In this document: positions 13,801 to 26,049 of the stretch, piece after piece
Position numbering within the stretch: position 1 is the first letter of the stretch
How the letters are laid out: every line of letters starts with the position of its first letter
NCBI GenBank assembly: GCA_013397935.1
Contig: VZRN01006763.1
Location: 1,212,525 to 1,276,524, forward strand
From: Dasyornis broadbenti
Taxonomy: Eukaryota; Chordata; Aves; Passeriformes; Dasyornithidae
DNA: 64,000 nt
Reading direction: 5' to 3'
The notes under the pieces: model-generated
What the model was told of the DNA's origin: nothing
What the model saw: the letters and a program-made list of their open reading frames with translations, nothing else
Databases searched by the model: none
Translations under genes and position numbers: made by a program

Positions 13801-16800
13801 GGACCACTCTGCCAGATTTGTCAATGCAAGGTATTTCCTGCCAAGCCCGTGCTGGTGTAAGTGTGCCCCAAGTCACAAAGCAGAGCCAGCCATGCCCGAC
13901 TCTGTGTGCAAAAGTAGATTGTGGCACAGAGCTGGTGTCGGGTTGCTTACAGACAAAACAGACCCAGATGTTCTCAGGTGCTGTGAAGCGTGCAAAGAAA
14001 TCAACCTTGGCAAAAGGATCAGTAAGAGAGTGTCATGCAATGTTCTATTTTTCAGATACATCCTAGCTTAAAAATCTTGATGATGTTTAACAATTCTCCA
14101 ATATATCCGGTTAGCAGGTATAAGAGAGATCTAAAATACCAGAATAATCCTAATAGTATTTTAAATTTAATTTCTTCCCCTTCAGCTACTCAAGCTACTC
14201 TGACCAATTTTGATTGAGCTCTCAAGTTGTGTCTGAAAAAGGAGAATATCAGAGCATGGAAATTTCATTTTTGTGACAACTTATCAGAATTGTCCCTGCA
14301 GGTTTTGTTATCTGTAGCATTATATTATGTATCACTGGAAATGTTTTGCCCTGATCAAAACATTTCAAGATTTTTCACCCTTTTAGACTACATCATATGT
14401 ACAAAGTGTTTACAAATATATAATACAGCATATATACAAGACATGGTCCCAATGACTGCTCAATGAATCTTCAGCATCTGGGGACAGACAGGAAGGGAGG
14501 GCTGCATTGTTCTTATAAAAGTATAAAAAATAGTTAAGTTTAAAAACTGAATAATGTTAAGATGTAATATCAAATTTACTAATCTAAATATGGGATTCCT
14601 GATTTAACAGTGATAAATATATATTGCATAACACAATCAAAATATGTTACACTTTTCAAAATGTATAGTAATTGCAGTATACAGTTCAGCCTAATGTGAT
14701 TTCTATTACTGGTCCCTGTAATGTGGTCACCATCATGACACTTCCTAATTGCCAGAAAGGAATACATGAGTTGAAGCCAGCTCAAGGCCGTTGCTCTCTC
14801 CAAAATTGTTTTGCTATTAGCTCAGTTTTTATAGTCACTCTCCCCATGCTGGTCTGGCTAACTCAGGGACATGCAACCATTCTAATGACCACAGAGAGAA
14901 ATATTTCCACCCCCAGTTGATCTACTCAGCTGTTGATAGCTGTTTATCTACAACAAAGGCCACCTTCCCCTCCCTTTTTTGTGGTGAGATAACACTCACA
15001 TTCTTCACAACAGCTGTGATCAGTCACAGCCTGTGTTATTCCCCGGGCTTCATGGGCACATTGCCCTTACCCATCTCCTCTCAGCCATTTTCCACTTTAG
15101 AGGTTCATTAGTTAGTCACAAGTATCAGCATAGATATTTTTGAAAGCACAACCCACTTTTCGGAATGCAGTAATGTTCTTCACGCCCTGAAGACAATGAT
15201 AAGGTTTTATGTTCATCAGCTGTGCTGGTGAACAGCACCAAAAAGGGAAGAGAAAAATTTCAAAGGAGGGAAGAGGTTATGGAAGAACCCTTAATATATT
15301 TAATATGGAATTATATTAAATCCAAACAGAATTATTTCATTATTACCAGTTTTTATTGTAGTATTCTCTTGGTAACAGACTAATTTTAATGCAACTGCAT
15401 ATTAGATTTCAGACTAGAAAGAAAATGCAGATTAACTTGAATATATATATTCACCAATAATTGCTACCTAGTGAAGAAAAGGGGGAAAAAATGGATATAA
15501 TTAAAATAGAATGTAATGAGTTTTATAACTTCAGTGACTTTTGACTGAATATGAAACATTTAATGTCCCTATAGGGGCTGCATGAGAAATGACTTTGTGT
15601 TACACTATCTCATGGCCCTTGAAGATTTAAGCCAAATGAAAACTGTCAATCATTTTCCATATGGAGCTCGAAAGGTCAGCTGTGAGTATTGAGTCTTCCT
15701 CTTGACCTGTCTTGATTCTTAAAGTTGGGATCAGTGCCATGTTTATAGAATCTATAGCTTGATCTGCTACTTAAAGTAGCATTTTAGCTGATGAAAGAGA
15801 GAGGGGAAGAAAGAGCAGTTGGGACAACTTCCTGAGTGGATTACAGTAAGCGTGTGCACCTCTGTCTTGCATCTGCTCCACTTCTGTCTTTCCAGCTGCC
15901 CCTTGTAAGCACCCTAAAGTCCTGATGCACTTTCATTTCACTCTATTAAATCCAAGTCCCATTTTTAACAGGTTGTCTAAATGATTTTTTTTGTTTTGCT
16001 CCCAGATGAAAGGAGCGTGGTGTGATAAAAACTATCCAGAAGGATGAAAGGGGATGACTTTCCAAGAATGTTCGTCCTGCTCTTGCTGTGTAGTGCCCTT
16101 TTCCCATTCACTCAGTAAGAACACAGGATTCTCACCTTGGCATATTTCACTGCAGGTGAGGCAGATGTTACCATCCAGGGGTACCTTGTGTTTCAGGAAG
16201 ATGATTACCAATTTAAAGGGTTACTGGTTATCTTCCAGAGGCTACTAGAAGGGTCACAGAGCCAGAAGACACGTCCCCACACGGCACTACGAGTGTGCAG
16301 AGTGACAGACAGCCCCATGCTCTGCAAGCATGCAGGGCTTTGGTGAGTCTGGGAGCACCTTTGCTATGTCCCAGCTGTGTGTATGTAATGGCAGTAGCTG
16401 CCTTCAGACTTAATGCTTCAGCAAGAAACCCATGGTGTCATTTTATTCTCTGTAAGGCCGGTTTGACTGATCCTTGTGATTTTAGATAGAACTGGTCAGA
16501 TGCAAGGGAAGCTAACATTTGGGAAAAGCCCTAAACAAAACAGCAGAAACCAGAAACATTCCTGAGAATACTGGCATGGTTTTAAGGGAAAGAATACAAA
16601 TTTAAAATTTCAATTATCATCACCTTCCCTCTCCTCTCCTTAATAAATAGAACTTAAAAGAGAAAGAAAAAGATTAAATTTTTTTAAGGATGTGTTTAGA
16701 TGGTTAGTCTCAGAACTTTCTCTGTGTTTTACACAGAGGAAGCAAAGAAGAGATTGAAAAGGAATCAATCCTTATTAAAAGGAATAGAGAAAAGTAAAAC

Positions 16801-17454
16801 ACACAAAGCTCTTCCCACCCAGCCTCGTCAAACACAGGGAAAAGGGAGACAGGTGTCTATCTACTCTATGAATGCACATGGCAGCATGACTAAATACAGG
16901 TGTGGTGCTTGCAAAATGGAATCTAGGCAAATTGCCCAACAGATGGTACAACCCATTAATGAAGAAACTTTCTAAAGGATGATAAGCTACCGCAGGAAAT
17001 ACAGACATTCTTGTACTGCAAGGCAGGTACTCTTCAGGGAGGTAGGAATCTCTGAAATACAAGTCCAATTTTAATTCTTAGATGCACCTCAAATTAAAAG
17101 AAATGCCAGCCTCTGTGCTCCAGAAGTGCAAAGGGCTCTCCAGGGTGTGGTGCCTAGGGCTTTAGGTGTATTTGAGCTGAAATAGATGTGAGACAACATG
17201 CCTCTAATCTAGCTGATTAGGGAAAAGACTGGTAAAGATTCTTTGCTCCCATCGTTTTTGTTGTTTTCTTCAGAAGGGAGAAAAAGAGACAAATATGCTT
17301 TTCTTTCTCATGAAAAGACAATAGAAATTTGAGTTCTGGATTTTTTTCTCAGTTTCTCAGTTGTAAACCCTGTTAGCCAGAGAAATTCCATGGAGATTAA
17401 TAAATCTGTGCTGGTTTCTGCCAGCTGAAACCCTTTTCCACTCAGAAATTAATT
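10884..17454. other. No gene recognised
   Basis: About 6.5 kb of unique sequence with no recognisable exon, LINE or SINE. The 15.2-15.6 kb part is especially AT-rich (TTAATATATTTAATATGG near 15291). Two overlapping frames of 63-140 codons on opposite strands near 13.6-14.1 kb look like chance. Confidence 0.45.
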
Positions 17455-17560
17455 AAAAACAACAACAACAACAAAAAAAAAAAAAAANNNNNNNNNNNNN
17501 NNNNNNNNNNNNNNNNNNNNNNNNNNAAAAAAAAAAAAAAAGGGAAAAAAAAGAAAAAAA
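17455..17560. repeat. (AAC)n/poly-A tract containing an assembly gap
   Basis: A short (AAC)n run passes into poly-A, then 39 N at 17488-17526, then poly-A with a few G interruptions to about 17560. The gap is a sequencing or assembly break inside a homopolymer, so its true length is unknown. Confidence 0.95.
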
Positions 17561-20500
17561 TTGCTTAAATTTGCTTATTCAGTATTGTTTTTCTTCCCAT
17601 AAAAGTGTCTGGCTTATACTTATAACAGACATCAGAATGTTGGTCTCTAATTAGCTTCATTCATTTCATACAGTAACTATAGGTACAAAAAAAATCTTAG
17701 CAGGAGTCTCCTCCCTTCTTTCTCTCCTCTAACCATTGTGTATAAGGCATAGCTGAGATTTTGAATTCATTAGGCCCAAAAAAAAGCATCAGTTCTTTGT
17801 GAAAATGAATATTCACACTTTAAAATGAGTGAAAGGCTCTGCCAGCCCTGGGTACACTAGTACTGTAGCCAGCTAAACCTAACAATGCACAAACAAATGT
17901 ACCAAATACAAGAAATACAGCTCCAGTCACAATGTAGTATTATAATATAAGCGATAGCAGTCTGGCACAAAGATTTTTATTGCTGTTGGCAAAGAGTTCT
18001 TTAAGTATGTGTGCTTGTTCATCCAAACGAAAAACAAAAATGCAGTGCATGAGAAATCATAGTTGCTTCATCTTTTTTTCCAGTTATATACTCAGAGATC
18101 TAAAGATTGCTCACTTATTGATTCAAACAGTCTATTCTCAAATCTTCTCCTTAGGAATGCAGTCATTAGTCACCTGACTATTCTCACTGAAGCAAATTCT
18201 GTTCCGAGAGATATTCAAGTAGGTTAAAGCAGAAATAAGTTTTAAAAGTCTCATTATTCCAGTTTTCTTCCACTGAGTTCAGTGTTGCCTCTTACGAGCC
18301 TGACCTATGATTTGTACGTGTTTAATTTAAAGTGTGATCTATGTATATAAAAACCATGCATATATATATAAATACCTGATTTTATATGTGGTTATGCAAT
18401 ATGTGTGTAATGAATGTCTGCCAGCAGCTTGTACTAACCATCATCAATGGCTCTGGTTCTCCTGTCACTCACTCAAGTTTACAGCAGTTGTTCCATCAGC
18501 CCTGATGATCTTCTAAGGTACCTCACCTGAGAGCTATCAAGTATGTCCAGATGAAACCCTAGTCTTTTGCTTTCAGTGAGCATGAGAGTCAGCAGAGGCG
18601 AGGACAGGGAGGACAAAATCCCCAAATTTTCACATGTGGACGGAATGAAATGTTCCTCCAGTTCCTTTGCCATCTTAGGCAATAGTGGTATCTAGCTTCT
18701 TCTCTGAGATGCACTTGGATTTCTCTCAAGAGCAAATATATTTTATCCTGTGAGTAAATTCCAGCAGCAATTTATATACACATATATATCCTGCTTTAAC
18801 AGTCAGGGTATCAGAAAGAGGCTGAGAAACATAATTTACATTGGATTTTTGCTACCATTTAACTGACAATAGTGCCTTCTAAAATACAATAATGTTATGT
18901 CATTCAGCCCAGTAAATATCTCATTCTTAATCCAAAAGCCATAGAAATCTATGAAGAAACTTCCACTAAACTCACAAGTTGTGGTCACATCACTCTATCC
19001 AACTAAAAAAAAAGCAACTTTTCTTCATATCATGCTCAGATATGATTTGTTGTAAAACGTTGAGTCCCTGGTCTTTCAGTACATAGATTTAAGGATACAG
19101 TTATCACCTCATTAAAATGAGTTGATAGCTTGAAGTTATCATTGGAAAAACTAAATCAAGCCTTTTTTAACCCTACAATCAAGTTGGTAATTCTGGCAGC
19201 ATTTAACTTATGGGAAAGTATGTTGTGCCATGCTGTCTCCACCCCAGGGATTGCATCACTGTTCCCCTACCTGCTCTCATATTTAGATTTCCAGTTTCCA
19301 AGGCCCAGTTACAGATGGAACAGAAGAGGGATGCAAACAGGGTCTCATCTCAACAAGAGGTGGAGATTTCTTGGCCATGTGTTGCTGTACCACATTTACA
19401 CATAACTTGTTTTAAGAGCAAGATTAGCAAATGAAATAAGATTTGTTGTCTTTGGTCACATTCAGTGATTTTTTTTGGTGCAGTTAAACCTTTCAAGGAG
19501 CCATGTCCCATGCAGGATGCACCACCTGATGCAGCTGTTCATTACAGCTCATCTGTGGGATGTCAAGGTCAAAGAATCATCCCTGCCTTTATCTGAATAC
19601 AGGCAAAGCAATGTATGAGACCATCAGTGAAGAGGTCACCATAAATTCAGAGAGCAAAGAAGGCTGGCATTAATGCTTGCTTGAGCAAAGTACAAATTCT
19701 GCTTCCATTCCTTCCTTCTTTTCCCAGCCTCTCAGCATTGGTCTCTGAGATTTACCAGACAGATGCCACAGCTCCTCTCTTCCCATTCTGCAAGACTCAA
19801 AAAGGAATTTACATATGCCATGCAGACTAGATGCTAGAGAGAAAGGCAAATAAAATACTGTAAATAAAGAACAAATTAAATTTAAAAAAGCAAAATCCCT
19901 CCCAAAAAAAAGCAAAAAAAAAAAAAACCCAAAAGAAACAACAACAACAAAAAAATCAAGACCTAAGTCTGTGGAATTAAGAAAGAGACTGGATCACTGC
20001 TTGTGAAAGCAGTTTGAGAGACATCCAAAGGGAAGTTAATTCAGGATTGTGGCTGATGTTTCATGTCAGTTCTGACAGTAACAATTGTTCCTGTACATGT
20101 TGACAGCTGAAGATGAGTGGCTAAAAAGGAGATATTTCCTAGTCTCAGTTCAGAAAGCACTGTAACTTAAGTCAGTTGAAACAAGTGACTAGGAATTAAT
20201 GAAATAATTTCAAATGTCAGCTATATCAAGCATTCAACAAATTTATTCCCATCTTTTTTAATTCCTATACCTACTATTCAAAGATCATCTTTGCGAACCA
20301 TTTGACCAGGTCATAAATCCACTTTTGTTTGATTTGACATATTGATGAGTGAACGTTACAGAACAAGAGTTATACAAACTAATCAACATGTTTGAAGCAG
20401 TATTTTTTCATGTACTTGGAACAAAGCACAGAAATTTATAAGCCAGTCTGCAGCAATTTACTCTCCCAGACTTCTACATGAGCAAGCTGGTAAACACCTT

Positions 20501-20933
20501 TATTATGATTCCTGATTTGTTTTATGCTAGACTTCAAGCACATGAAAGACAAATTCAGACACTCAAAGGAAGATGCAATATCTGCTCCCAAATCTTAGTC
20601 AGATCCATTCATTCTTCTGTGCTCTTCACGGGTTGTTTTGTTTTGTTTTGTTTTTTGACAAACATCCTCCCACTTCTGTGGCCAGAGTATTACTTGTAAA
20701 ACACATTAATCATGTATAGAAAATGGACATCAGCCTTGAGACAAAACCACGGTTGTGCCTTTTATGGTCCTTAAAGACACATGGCAGCTTCTTTAAGATA
20801 TGACATAAGCCCAAGGCCTCCCTGTTTTCTGTCAGTAAAGAACAGCTTGGTAATGAAGGAACAACTGTGGCTCATAACTCATTAATTTTCACCTGAAAAA
20901 TTGCATCCTATTTCCATACAATATACTGTCCCT
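17561..20933. other. No gene recognised
   Basis: AT-rich unique sequence with an A-rich stretch and (AAC)n at 19906-19952 and a (GTTTT)n run at 20634-20656. On the minus strand, AATAAA occurs at about 20504-20499, about 430 bases past the stop codon of the candidate exon ending at 20934; it could be that exon's poly-A signal, but such hexamers are common here. Confidence 0.45.
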
Positions 20934-21061
20934 CTAATTATATTCCCCTTCACACATTCTTCTCTTCTGTGACAATGTTGCCAAACACCATAGGAACAGG
21001 TTGCCCAACTGCACTGTCATTAGCTCTGTTAGACTTTCTGGGCTCAGTTTTGAAGAGGTTA
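20934..21061 (-). CDS. Candidate coding exon D (possibly terminal), unknown product
   Basis: On the minus strand a very strong splice-acceptor-like site (a long T/C run, then CTCCAAG) ends at 21062. From 21061 the frame reads on to a TAG stop at 20934-20936, about 41 codons, including SSKLSPESLTELMTVQLGN and then FLWCLATLSQKRR. The reading looks like ordinary protein: mixed hydrophobic and charged residues, not low complexity. The acceptor leaves the frame in phase 1, the phase left by the donor of candidate exon C at 25819, so joining C to D keeps the frame and forms a valine codon. I do not recognise the product. A chance frame cannot be excluded, and no transcript evidence is available here. 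Confidence 0.3.
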
Positions 21062-23526
21062 CTTGGAGTAGAGGTGAGAAAAAAAAAAGATATTTTTCAG
21101 CACACTGGATCACATGGATAAGCAAGCAGAGCAAGAAGTTGAAACAGAGCTGACACTATGCATAGTGTTCTAAGTTCAGCCCCAAAAACAAATTTATTGC
21201 CTCTGAGGACTCACCACTTCTTAACAATTTTCTCTTACATCAAGAGAACGGTGATTAAGTCTGTGACCATGCTTTACTTCATGAACTTTCGGTTCATTGT
21301 GTATGGCCTGCCTCAAAGCAATGCATAGAATGATTCAAATTACCTGCGTGCCATGACTGTGTCTAAATTTACATGTTTGTCCCACTGTAGCTCACCTCTG
21401 GCCTCAATTCTATAATTTTTATGCAGAAACACGGGAGTGAGATGATGGTTATGATAGGTCTGAGTAAACTTAGACTCAAGTAACTGAGATGGTTAAGTCA
21501 GGTCTGAGTTTCAGCCTCACAGAAGACAGGAAGCGGATGATGCACGTGCTCTGCCCCAGGGAGTGGAACGCTCTCTGTGTTCTGATGGCAAAGGTATTTC
21601 CCAGGCACTCAGAGGTCGTGGTTTCTTGCATCTATCAGTCCCAGGGACTGTGGTAGGGGATTTACACCCACTTGATCACCTCTGTTTGCCAAAATATCTC
21701 TGAGACTGCCGTAAGGAGTGGAACAAAATGCTTTGGGTTGCTTCATCCTCTGTTTGCAGAAGGTGACCTGCATCTCATTCTCTACACTGTTTAACAGCCA
21801 GCCACCGCAGGGTTTTTGAGGGTTTGGGTGCTTCTAGGCAACAAAGAATCACTGAAGGTTCAACACAGGTGAAGCCACTGTGATGTGGGTTAAAAGAAGC
21901 AACCCAAAGGATCAGTGAGTACCACTGCAGAAAGGAGTTGGACAGCTTTAAGGAAGGAGATGTGTGGGTGATCTGCTCCAATTTTTCTCAGAGTTTTAAA
22001 AGTATTTTCTGCTATTAAAGTGAAATAACCAGAATATGGGGTAAAAATAGCTCATATTTCACTAGAGACATTTCCAAGAAGTTTATTTGTAGTTGAACTT
22101 GTTATGAGAGGTATCTATTTTCTGTTTCTACTTAGAGGAGTAAGAGATGAATGAATTTTTATAACTTTAGAAGTGAATAAACATGTCAAATACAGGAATT
22201 ATTTGTTAAGTCCTGTCAAAAATATTTGTTCTCATAGCTGCATTGTTGCAGAGCCATTGCCTCACACACATGAGGTGGAGAGTTCAAGCAGCTCTAGAAG
22301 CTATTAATAAATTTTGTAACACGTGTATGATGGGAGAGATATACAAACACCAGACTAGTTTTGTATTGAAGGATTGTTGGAACAAAGGTGTCAAGACAAA
22401 TAATGTATCCACACAGACATTTGCTGGCACAGATACATATACAAACTCAAATACACTCAGGCTGGTTCCACTAGGCCGATCCAGCCCTTCCCTATCTGCA
22501 AAACTGCAGACAGGTTTGGGGTGTTTCAGCCTGGAGGGATTCCAGAGGGAAGGGACCTGTGAAGAGAACTACAGTTAAAATATAAGGATTATTTAACAAT
22601 GTAAAGAGTTTGAAACAACTTCTTGGTATTAACTTTGGACCTGCTACCAAGCTGTTTTTAATGCACAGTTGAGACATAAAATACCATTGCTACAAAACGT
22701 ATGAATTTTAAATAAATTGAAAAAATAACAGCTCATTTAATGTATAGCAATACAGAAAGAAATAGTTGCTCTTCTCCTCTGGGAGTGTATCAAAGACCAA
22801 ACTTATTGCCTTGTTCAGATAATGCAACCTAATGTTAAAGGTCTGCCCTCTCTGCCTGGTGTTTTCTGGTTGGAGAACAGCCCTGCAGGGAATTACGACA
22901 ATGAATCGCTTGGCCTGGGCACACAGAAACATGTTTGCTTAAAAACTCTGAAGAAAAGGGGGAGAAAAACTGTGTCTGTGGTCATTGCTCCCACTGTTCA
23001 GTGTGACTCCCCTATAATCTGAGTATCTGGTGGTCTTACAGGTGAGTTAACTAACTACTAAAACACAGAGTGGGTTGAGCCATGTAGGAAATTAAAGCAA
23101 ATTTATAAAATTGTATTTAATCACTATCAGCTATTCTTCAGGGCATGAATAAGTAAATGCTCCTGGGTTGCATCTAGTCAGGAAATCACATCATCATGTT
23201 ATCCACAGGACTTTGAAAAAACATGAATAACTCTCATCAGTGATCTCAATTATTCCTACAGGAGTTAAAGTTCAGTTACTAAGTAGAAAGTGTTGATAAG
23301 AGAAGCATTATTTTCTGGCAGAACACACTTTAGCATCCAGCAGATAATGGTCAACTGTGTACAAACCACTGTAATGTTTTTGTATAAATTAAATCTATTT
23401 CTTAAGATTAATAATGGGAATTTTCAATTTCCTTGATGGGTTTAATTCTGAAACTTGTCGAAATGTTTTACATAGTATTATACTGGATTTAGAAATTAGA
23501 GATCTGGTTCAACGACCTCAGTCTTC

Positions 23527-23556
23527 TTTTTTTCCTTTTTTTTTTTTTTTTTTTTT
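23527..23556. repeat. Poly-T tract
   Basis: About 30 bases of T with a CC interruption. Confidence 0.9.
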
Positions 23557-24130
23557 CCCTGTGGTCACCAAAGTAGTCTTTATTGTAGGACTTAATAAAT
23601 AAATCTGTGGGATAGATGTGTCTCTGTAAAGTTTCTCCTCAGAAAGTCTCTTGCAAAAACATTACCCATTAGCAGAGGACAAGAAATTTTAAAAGTTGTC
23701 TTACATTGAAGTTGTAAGTGGTATATAAAAAGAGGTGGAATGTACCTGTGTCTTTGTATGGAATAAACCAAAGGACTTTTCCAGTCACAAAGTGTTTTGG
23801 GTGTTAACCCACTATTGTCCTTATGAGGAAACACCGAATCTTCTTAATACCATGTTTTGGCTTCAGCTTTCTATTAACTTGAGTTCTGGGATCAGTTCTT
23901 ATCTCAGCTAAGTAGGCAAATATAATTTATTCCTTGGCTATTTCTAATAAGAAGATAAAGTGGTTGAAGCACTGAAATCCATAGTTGTTCTGCAAAGCTA
24001 GTTTTTGAAATCAGGCCTGAGGTGATTTCATTACTGAGGGTTTTGCCCCGTGGAAATGGTTAAGCTGACTGTTGAACACTGAAAACAGAAATAATTATTG
24101 TAACACCTAACATGGACATTCCTGATTGAT

Positions 24131-24161
24131 TTATATATATATATATATGTATATAGATAGA
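24131..24161. repeat. (TA)n microsatellite
   Basis: Alternating TA run with GT/GATA interruptions at its 3' side. Confidence 0.85.
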
Positions 24162-25818
24162 TGCTCCTTCTAAAATCTTCTGCATATCTAAAGATCATGG
24201 AACAGATCTCAAAAAGCATGTAGAAGCCTCAGGCAAAATACAGACGCATTCAGGAAGAAATGAAGGAAAGCTCTGACTATACTGCTGAAGCACCTCAGAA
24301 GTGAAAACTTTCCGTAGGATCATAAAATCAAATCCTTAGGTGCCCCTAAAAGTTTGCTGTTTCATGAACTGACCACCAAGGCACTTCAGGCCAGCTGGAC
24401 CACAAAAACCAGAACTCTTTGGTTCGAAGTCCATTTGTCAGGTAAATGTATTGGTCGTGATCAGAGCATATCCAATCTCTTGGGCTGTTTTCAAGTTTAA
24501 AATGATGGTGAAACCACTGGTTTTAGAAGTGAGAGTAGTAGACTCCAAGACCCGTCAACAGGAAACAGTTTGGAAATACCAACCTGACCATCAAGGAGAA
24601 AACCCCAGTGGTGATGGTGTGGGGTTCCTGAGTGAATATCTTTGTCTTGTTAGGGTCCTTCCTGCAGGTAGCAATGAAAGATTTGGGGATCCATCACGCT
24701 AGACGCAAGAGATACCTGATCTCTAATCTAGTTGTTGAGTTGCTCAGCTGAGAAAGAGATCCTCCTGCTACTCTGTCTCACTTTGCTTTACATCATTACT
24801 GTCATCAACATGTTGTCATTGGAAAACGTGGAAATCAAAATCTTCTAGAGGAAAGAAGCTGGGTTATGCAAACTATGAGAAGGATACACAAGGGCATTAG
24901 GTTTTTCAAAAGCGTGATTTCTGTCTTCTCACATGGACATTTCCCTGCTCTTGTTTTTAAAGAAATTAGCATTCCCTTTTAAATCTAGCATCTCTTTTCA
25001 GTCAGCTGGGTGTTTCTCTCACAGGGTCTTCCAGTTAAAACAGTCAGCTTGAGTGCTGCTGACTTTAGGTTTTGTCACAGCTGCCAATACAAGTGCTCTG
25101 AAGCACCAGTGTCATTCAGTTCAGCTCAACAGAATATTTTTATATCATTCCTAGGTACTCATCATATAAAACCAGAATATTTTCATTAAAATGGACATAT
25201 GAGTCATTAAAAAAATAACATATTTTTAATTCTCTTTCTTCCATAGCTAGCATCAAGGAAACAGTCATCCTGTGCTACACTTAAATATCACAAAATTCAC
25301 TTGTAATTCAGAAAACCATATGGTATTCATTGTGGCATATGCAAGCATATGAATCTCATGGAAAATGTTGCATCTGAAGAGCATAAATATTGATGATTCC
25401 TCTAAAAGCATGCATGACCTGGATCCCTTCAGGCCAACTTTTTATTCCCTCACTGTGAGAAGTGATAACCTTCAGTTTGAAGAAATTTTTATGTGAATCA
25501 GGAAAGAAAGAGGCAAATCCCAACAAGAATTTGTGGTAAATTCACTGAGATTATCTAAGACCAGTCCCCAGGTAACCTTACTCTCATCTAGTTTTAATTT
25601 TCATCTCTTTGCTGATAGCCCTGTATGCACCCTCCATTTCAGACTCTGTCTTGTCTTCTCATGCCTCTTTCATGTGTCACTGCATCATCCCACATTTAAC
25701 ACAGAGAAAAAGTTTATAGTCTATAATTCTCTGTTTTAGCTCCTAGCTTTTATCTACACTAGTAAAACAGCAAATTCAGCTCTCTTCACAAATCCAAACT
25801 ATTTGCCAGAGTTCTTAC

Positions 25819-26049
25819 CTTTCTCTAACGTGATTTGTGGCTCCTTTCCTCCCTGATAATGCAATTGTTTTTCCAAGCTGTGAGCTGTACCATCTCCCTC
25901 AGCAACCATTACAAACTGTACTTGGTCCTCTAAAGAATAAAACTGATTCTCCATCTCTGCCCACAATTCCTCGTTGAAGGCTGGAACTGCAGCCAGTTCC
26001 CTGGCTACACGGTGTAGCACACAGTCTTTAATGTGGCTCAGGCCAGAAT
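25819..26049 (-). CDS. Candidate internal coding exon C, unknown product
   Basis: On the minus strand a T-rich acceptor (ending TTATTTATGTAAG) precedes 26049, and a near-consensus donor (AAAG then GTAAGAAC) follows 25819. The 231 bases between are open in one frame and symmetric (phase 1 at both ends). An in-frame TAA lies immediately upstream of the acceptor, so the open frame starts at the proposed boundary. Readings include SHIKDCVLHRVARELAAVPA, then FNEELWAEMENQFYSLEDQ, then QFVMVAEGDG: a soluble, largely helical-looking segment with no membrane helix or low-complexity run. I do not recognise the family. Candidate exon D lies about 4.8 kb downstream in the minus direction with matching phase. 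The best exon candidate in the window, but still unproven. Confidence 0.38.

Larger units (their letters stand above)
21062..25818. other. No gene recognised; would be intronic if C and D are exons
   Basis: AT-rich unique sequence. Contains a T-rich tract at 23527-23556 and a (TA)n microsatellite at 24131-24161. A sequence resembling a tRNA B box (GGTTCGAAGTCC) near 24421 has no tRNA around it. No repeat family recognised. Confidence 0.45.

Noticed and set aside
18527..18682. Minus-strand frame ending at a good donor (CAG then GTGAGG)
   Set aside because: The best acceptor would leave an in-frame TAG in the exon, and the only other AG (before ATGGCAAAG) has no pyrimidine tract.
24419..24440. 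B-box-like GGTTCGAAGTCC suggesting a tRNA
   Set aside because: No A box, no cloverleaf arms, and an extra base in the T loop motif.
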